The notes under the pieces: generated by a model
What the model saw: the letters and a program-made list of their open reading frames with translations, nothing else
The model's database searches: none
What the model was told of the DNA's origin: nothing
Shown: positions 61,526 to 64,000 of the stretch, in pieces
Numbering within the stretch: the first letter of the stretch is position 1
Layout: each line of letters opens with the position of its first letter
Translations under genes and position numbers: made by a program
Assembly (NCBI RefSeq): GCF_026341515.1
Contig: NZ_JAPEOK010000001.1
Location: 4,464,001 to 4,528,000, forward strand
Source: Streptomyces sp. NBC_00878
GTDB lineage: Bacteria > Actinomycetota > Actinomycetes > Streptomycetales > Streptomycetaceae
DNA length: 64,000 bases
Direction: 5' to 3'

Positions 61526-63115
61526 TCAGTCCTTGGCCGGCGTGCCCGCCACTCCGTCCGCCACCACTCCCTCCGCCGCCCCCGCGGGAGCCGGTACCGC
61601 CGCGGCCGCCGAACCCCGGCCACCGTCGCCGTCGTTGTTGATCTTCGCGATGATGGCGTCGCGCTCCGGGGTGTCCTCCGGTTTCACGTACCCGATGAGG
61701 ATGTAGAGGACGAGCGACACCGCGAGCGGGATCGACACCTGGTACTGGAGGGGTACGCCGCCGTCGACGTTCCAGCTGATCGGGTAGTTGACCAGCCAGA
61801 AGGTGAACAGGCCGACTCCCCAGCTGATCAGCGCGGCGGTGGGACCGCTCTTGCGGAACCAGGGCAGCAGGCCCAGCATCAGCGGGATCGCGATCGGGCC
61901 CATGAGCCCCGCGACCCACTTGATGACGACGGTGATGATGTCGCCGAAGAAGGCGGAGTTGACCTGGGTCGCGATGGCCATCGACAGGCCGAGGAAGAGC
62001 AGCGTGGCCCAGCGCGCGGCCAGCAGCCCCATCCGGGTGTCCCACTCGCGCACCTTGCGCGAGACGGCGGGCATGATGTCGCGCGTGACGACGGCCGCGA
62101 TCGCGTTGGCGTCGGACGAGCACATCGCCATCGTGTGGGAGAAGAACCCGACGATGACCAGCCCCAACAGCCCGTGCGGCAGCAGCTGTTCGGCCATCAG
62201 CGCGTACGAGTCGGCCGGCACGTCCGTCTTGATGATCAGCGGGGCGACCCACATCGGGAAGAACAGCACGAGCGGCCAGACCAGCCACAGCACGGCGGAC
62301 AGGGTGGCCGACCGGGTGGCGGACCTCGCGGAGTCCGTGGCCATGTAGCGCTGGGCCTGGTTCCACATGCCGCCGTTGTACTCGAAGGTCTTGATGAAGA
62401 GGTACGCGATCAGGAAGACCATCATGTACGGACCCGCCAGCGGCTTGGTGTGACCGTCGAGGGCCGGAGCGTCCCAGACGTTCCACAGCCGGCTGAAGCC
62501 ACCCAGCTCGGCCAGGACCGCGACGAGCATCGCGATACCGGCGATGAACTGGATGATGAACTGGCCGAGTTCGGTGAGCGCGTCGGCCCAGAGCCCGCCG
62601 ACCGTGCAGTAGACGGCCGTGACGGCACCGGTGATCAGGATGCCCATGTTGAGCGAGACACCGGTGAAGACGGACAACAGGGTCGCGATGGCGGCCCACT
62701 TGGCGCCCACGTCCACGATCTTCAGCAGCACGCCGGACCAGGCGAGCGCCTGCTGGGTGGGCAGGTCGTAGCGGTTCTTCAGGTACTCCAGCGGCGAGGC
62801 CACGTGCAGCCGTGAGCGCACCCGGTTGAGCCGGGGCGCGAACAGCTTCGCGCCGATCGCGATACCGATGGCGATGGGGAAGGACCAGGTGACGTACGAG
62901 GTGACGCCGTACGTGTACGCGATGGCGGCGTAGCCGGTGAACATCACCGCGCTGTAGCCGGACATGTGGTGGGAGATGCCGGACAGCCACCACGGCATCC
63001 TGCCGCCGGCCGTGAAGAAGTCGCTGACGTTGTCGACCCGTTTGTGGGACCAGACACCGATCGCGACCATCACACCGAAGTAGCCGATGAGCACGGCCCA
63101 GTCGAGCCCGTTCAT
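61526..63115 (-). CDS. Sodium:solute symporter (SSS family)
   Basis: The 529-residue protein has about thirteen membrane helices and the SSS pattern: DFFTAGGRMPWWLSGISHHMSGYSAVMFTGYAAIAYTYG, YDLPTQQALAWSGVLLKIVD and FFSHTMAMCSSDANAIAAVVTRDI. It imports a sugar, acid or similar solute with sodium. I chose the ATG at 63115 (MNGLDWAVLIGYFG) with GGAGG nine bases upstream. The hydrophilic C-terminus is Ala/Gly-rich. The palindrome at 63228-63243 lies 113 bp upstream and may be its operator. The neighbouring SDR could act on the imported compound. Confidence 0.9.
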   Translation of the reverse strand: MNGLDWAVLIGYFGVMVAIGVWSHKRVDNVSDFFTAGGRMPWWLSGISHHMSGYSAVMFTGYAAIAYTYGVTSYVTWSFPIAIGIAIGAKLFAPRLNRVRSRLHVASPLEYLKNRYDLPTQQALAWSGVLLKIVDVGAKWAAIATLLSVFTGVSLNMGILITGAVTAVYCTVGGLWADALTELGQFIIQFIAGIAMLVAVLAELGGFSRLWNVWDAPALDGHTKPLAGPYMMVFLIAYLFIKTFEYNGGMWNQAQRYMATDSARSATRSATLSAVLWLVWPLVLFFPMWVAPLIIKTDVPADSYALMAEQLLPHGLLGLVIVGFFSHTMAMCSSDANAIAAVVTRDIMPAVSRKVREWDTRMGLLAARWATLLFLGLSMAIATQVNSAFFGDIITVVIKWVAGLMGPIAIPLMLGLLPWFRKSGPTAALISWGVGLFTFWLVNYPISWNVDGGVPLQYQVSIPLAVSLVLYILIGYVKPEDTPERDAIIAKINNDGDGGRGSAAAAVPAPAGAAEGVVADGVAGTPAKD

Positions 63116-63227
63116 ATGCCCCCTCCCAGGGTCGTGTGACGCCCGCTCATCGTGAGTTCGATGACATGACTCCGACAACAGCCGATACAGTCAAGGGGAG
63201 GTAAAATAGTTCTGTTTACTGACTACC

Positions 63228-63243
63228 GTTCATGTCCATGAAC
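63228..63243. promoter_or_regulatory. Palindromic operator candidate
   Basis: GTTCATGTCCATGAAC has 7-bp perfect arms around a 2-bp centre, with another half (CATGAAC) at 63255-63261. It lies between the symporter start and the end of the SDR gene. The area is AT-richer than the surroundings, and a -35-like TTGACT is readable on the minus strand near 63190. Confidence 0.55.
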
Positions 63244-63276
63244 AAATCAGGATGCATGAACGCGGCCGGAAATGAC

Positions 63277-64000
63277 CTACCGCATCAACTCCCCCGCATT
63301 GACCAGCAAAGACTGTCCGGTGATCGCGCGCGCCCGGTCCGACGCCAGGAACGCGGCGGCGTCCGCGACGTCCCCGTCCGTGGCCAGCTCGGGCAGCGCC
63401 ATACGGGAGGTGAGCCGCTCCAGCACCTCGGCCTCCGGCACGCCCTCGGTGTGCGCGGTGAACTGCACGAACGCCTCCACCGGCGGCCCCCACATCCAGC
63501 CCGGCAGCACGGTGTTCACCCGGATCCGGTACGGGCCCAGCTCCCGGGCCATGGAGTACATCGCGCTGGTCAGCGCGCCCTTCGAGGCCGCGTACGCCGC
63601 CTGCCGCACCTGGGAGGGTGCGGCGACGGACGACTGCGTGCCGATGACGACCACGGACCCGCCGCGCTCCTTCAGCGCGGGCAGACAGGCGCGGGTCATC
63701 CGCAGCGTGCCGAGCAGGTTCACGTCGAGGACGGACTGCCAGGTGGCGAAGTCGGCGTCCTCCAGACCGCCGAAGTAGCTGTCCCAGGCGGCCACATGGA
63801 CGACGGCGTCGAGCCGCCCGAACCGTTCCTTCGCGAGCGCGGCGAGCGCCTCGCACTGGCTCTCGTCGGTGATGTCGGTGGCCCGGTAGGCCGTGTGCAC
63901 CCCGTCCGGGTCGAGTTCGGCGGCGGCCTTGGCGAGGTTGGCCTCCGTACGCGCGCCCAGCACGGCGTTCCCGCCGTCCCGCACCACGGCCGCCGCGACC
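63277..64000 (-). CDS. Short-chain dehydrogenase/reductase (5' end outside the window)
   Basis: The visible 240 or so residues cover most of an SDR: NAVLGARTEANLAKAAAELD, the ALAKERFGRLDAVVHVAAWD region, GGSVVVIGTQSSVAAPSQVRQ (catalytic Ser), AAYAASKGAL (catalytic Tyr-x3-Lys), YRIRVNTVLPGWM, and the C-terminal GQSLLVNAGELMR. The GxxxGxG cofactor motif lies beyond base 64000. It would reduce or oxidise a hydroxyl using NAD(P). It is upstream of, and in the same direction as, the symporter. Confidence 0.88.
   Translation of the reverse strand, partial: VAAAVVRDGGNAVLGARTEANLAKAAAELDPDGVHTAYRATDITDESQCEALAALAKERFGRLDAVVHVAAWDSYFGGLEDADFATWQSVLDVNLLGTLRMTRACLPALKERGGSVVVIGTQSSVAAPSQVRQAAYAASKGALTSAMYSMARELGPYRIRVNTVLPGWMWGPPVEAFVQFTAHTEGVPEAEVLERLTSRMALPELATDGDVADAAAFLASDRARAITGQSLLVNAGELMR

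Overview
The window is high-GC actinobacterial DNA and almost certainly comes from a Streptomyces chromosome. The evidence is strong third-position GC, many GTG starts and GTGA stop/start overlaps, and families typical of streptomycetes: SARP/AfsR-type regulator, DUF5753 helix-turn-helix plus DUF397 pair, GPP34, DUF4232 lipoprotein, DUF6801 wall protein, trypsin-like/NACHT with Trypco2. Species cannot be named from the sequence alone. No rRNA, tRNA or CRISPR array was seen.

Region 1 (about 1-15 kb) is a catabolic island. On the minus strand lie a PuuD-type gamma-glutamyl amide hydrolase and a PuuC-type aldehyde dehydrogenase, an APC permease, a TetR regulator, and a six-gene operon: ferredoxin, ferredoxin reductase, acetoacetate-decarboxylase-like protein, semialdehyde dehydrogenase, class III extradiol dioxygenase, and FAH-fold hydrolase/decarboxylase. 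Divergent on the plus strand are a glutamine-synthetase-like gamma-glutamyl ligase and a cytochrome P450. Four copies of one 16-bp palindrome (consensus CGTTTGryyycAAAyG) sit near the starts of the four transcription units; at three of them the palindrome overlaps a predicted -10 box. This suggests one regulon that joins gamma-glutamylation of an amine to P450 oxidation and meta-ring-cleavage. The substrate is not known. Broken copies of a glutamine amidotransferase and a ferredoxin lie inside the island.

Region 2 (about 15-34 kb) holds small stress-type genes (SHOCT proteins, DUF6325, SRPBCC, DUF2252, a ClC-type channel, an arylsulfatase) and many gene remnants: a 5'-truncated cation/proton antiporter, a K+ channel fragment, a paralogous PLDc_N fragment, a two-component pair cut at both ends, and scars of IS701- and IS3-type transposases. 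A lower-GC patch at about 30.5-31.4 kb encodes a small membrane protein.

Region 3 (34-44 kb) has a predicted biological-conflict pair (Trypco2 protein plus a trypsin-like/NACHT/membrane protein), a giant AfsR-like regulator with a collagen-like linker, an aquaporin-family/DUF1275 pair and a LysR regulator.

Region 4 (44-64 kb) has an amidohydrolase, a FemAB/CelD-like acyltransferase coupled to a DegT-type aminotransferase, a PH-domain protein whose stop codon lies inside a MITE-like element, a thiol peroxidase of the GPX family, a large membrane protein, a D-Ala-D-Ala carboxypeptidase with a very long acidic cytoplasmic extension, a GPP34 protein, a TnpB with its likely omega-RNA end, an HTH/DUF397 pair, a probably inactive ADP-ribosylglycohydrolase paralog, a sodium:solute symporter and a truncated (window edge) SDR.

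Minisatellites with units of 9 to 27 bp occur throughout, several of them inside coding regions where they add repeat peptides.
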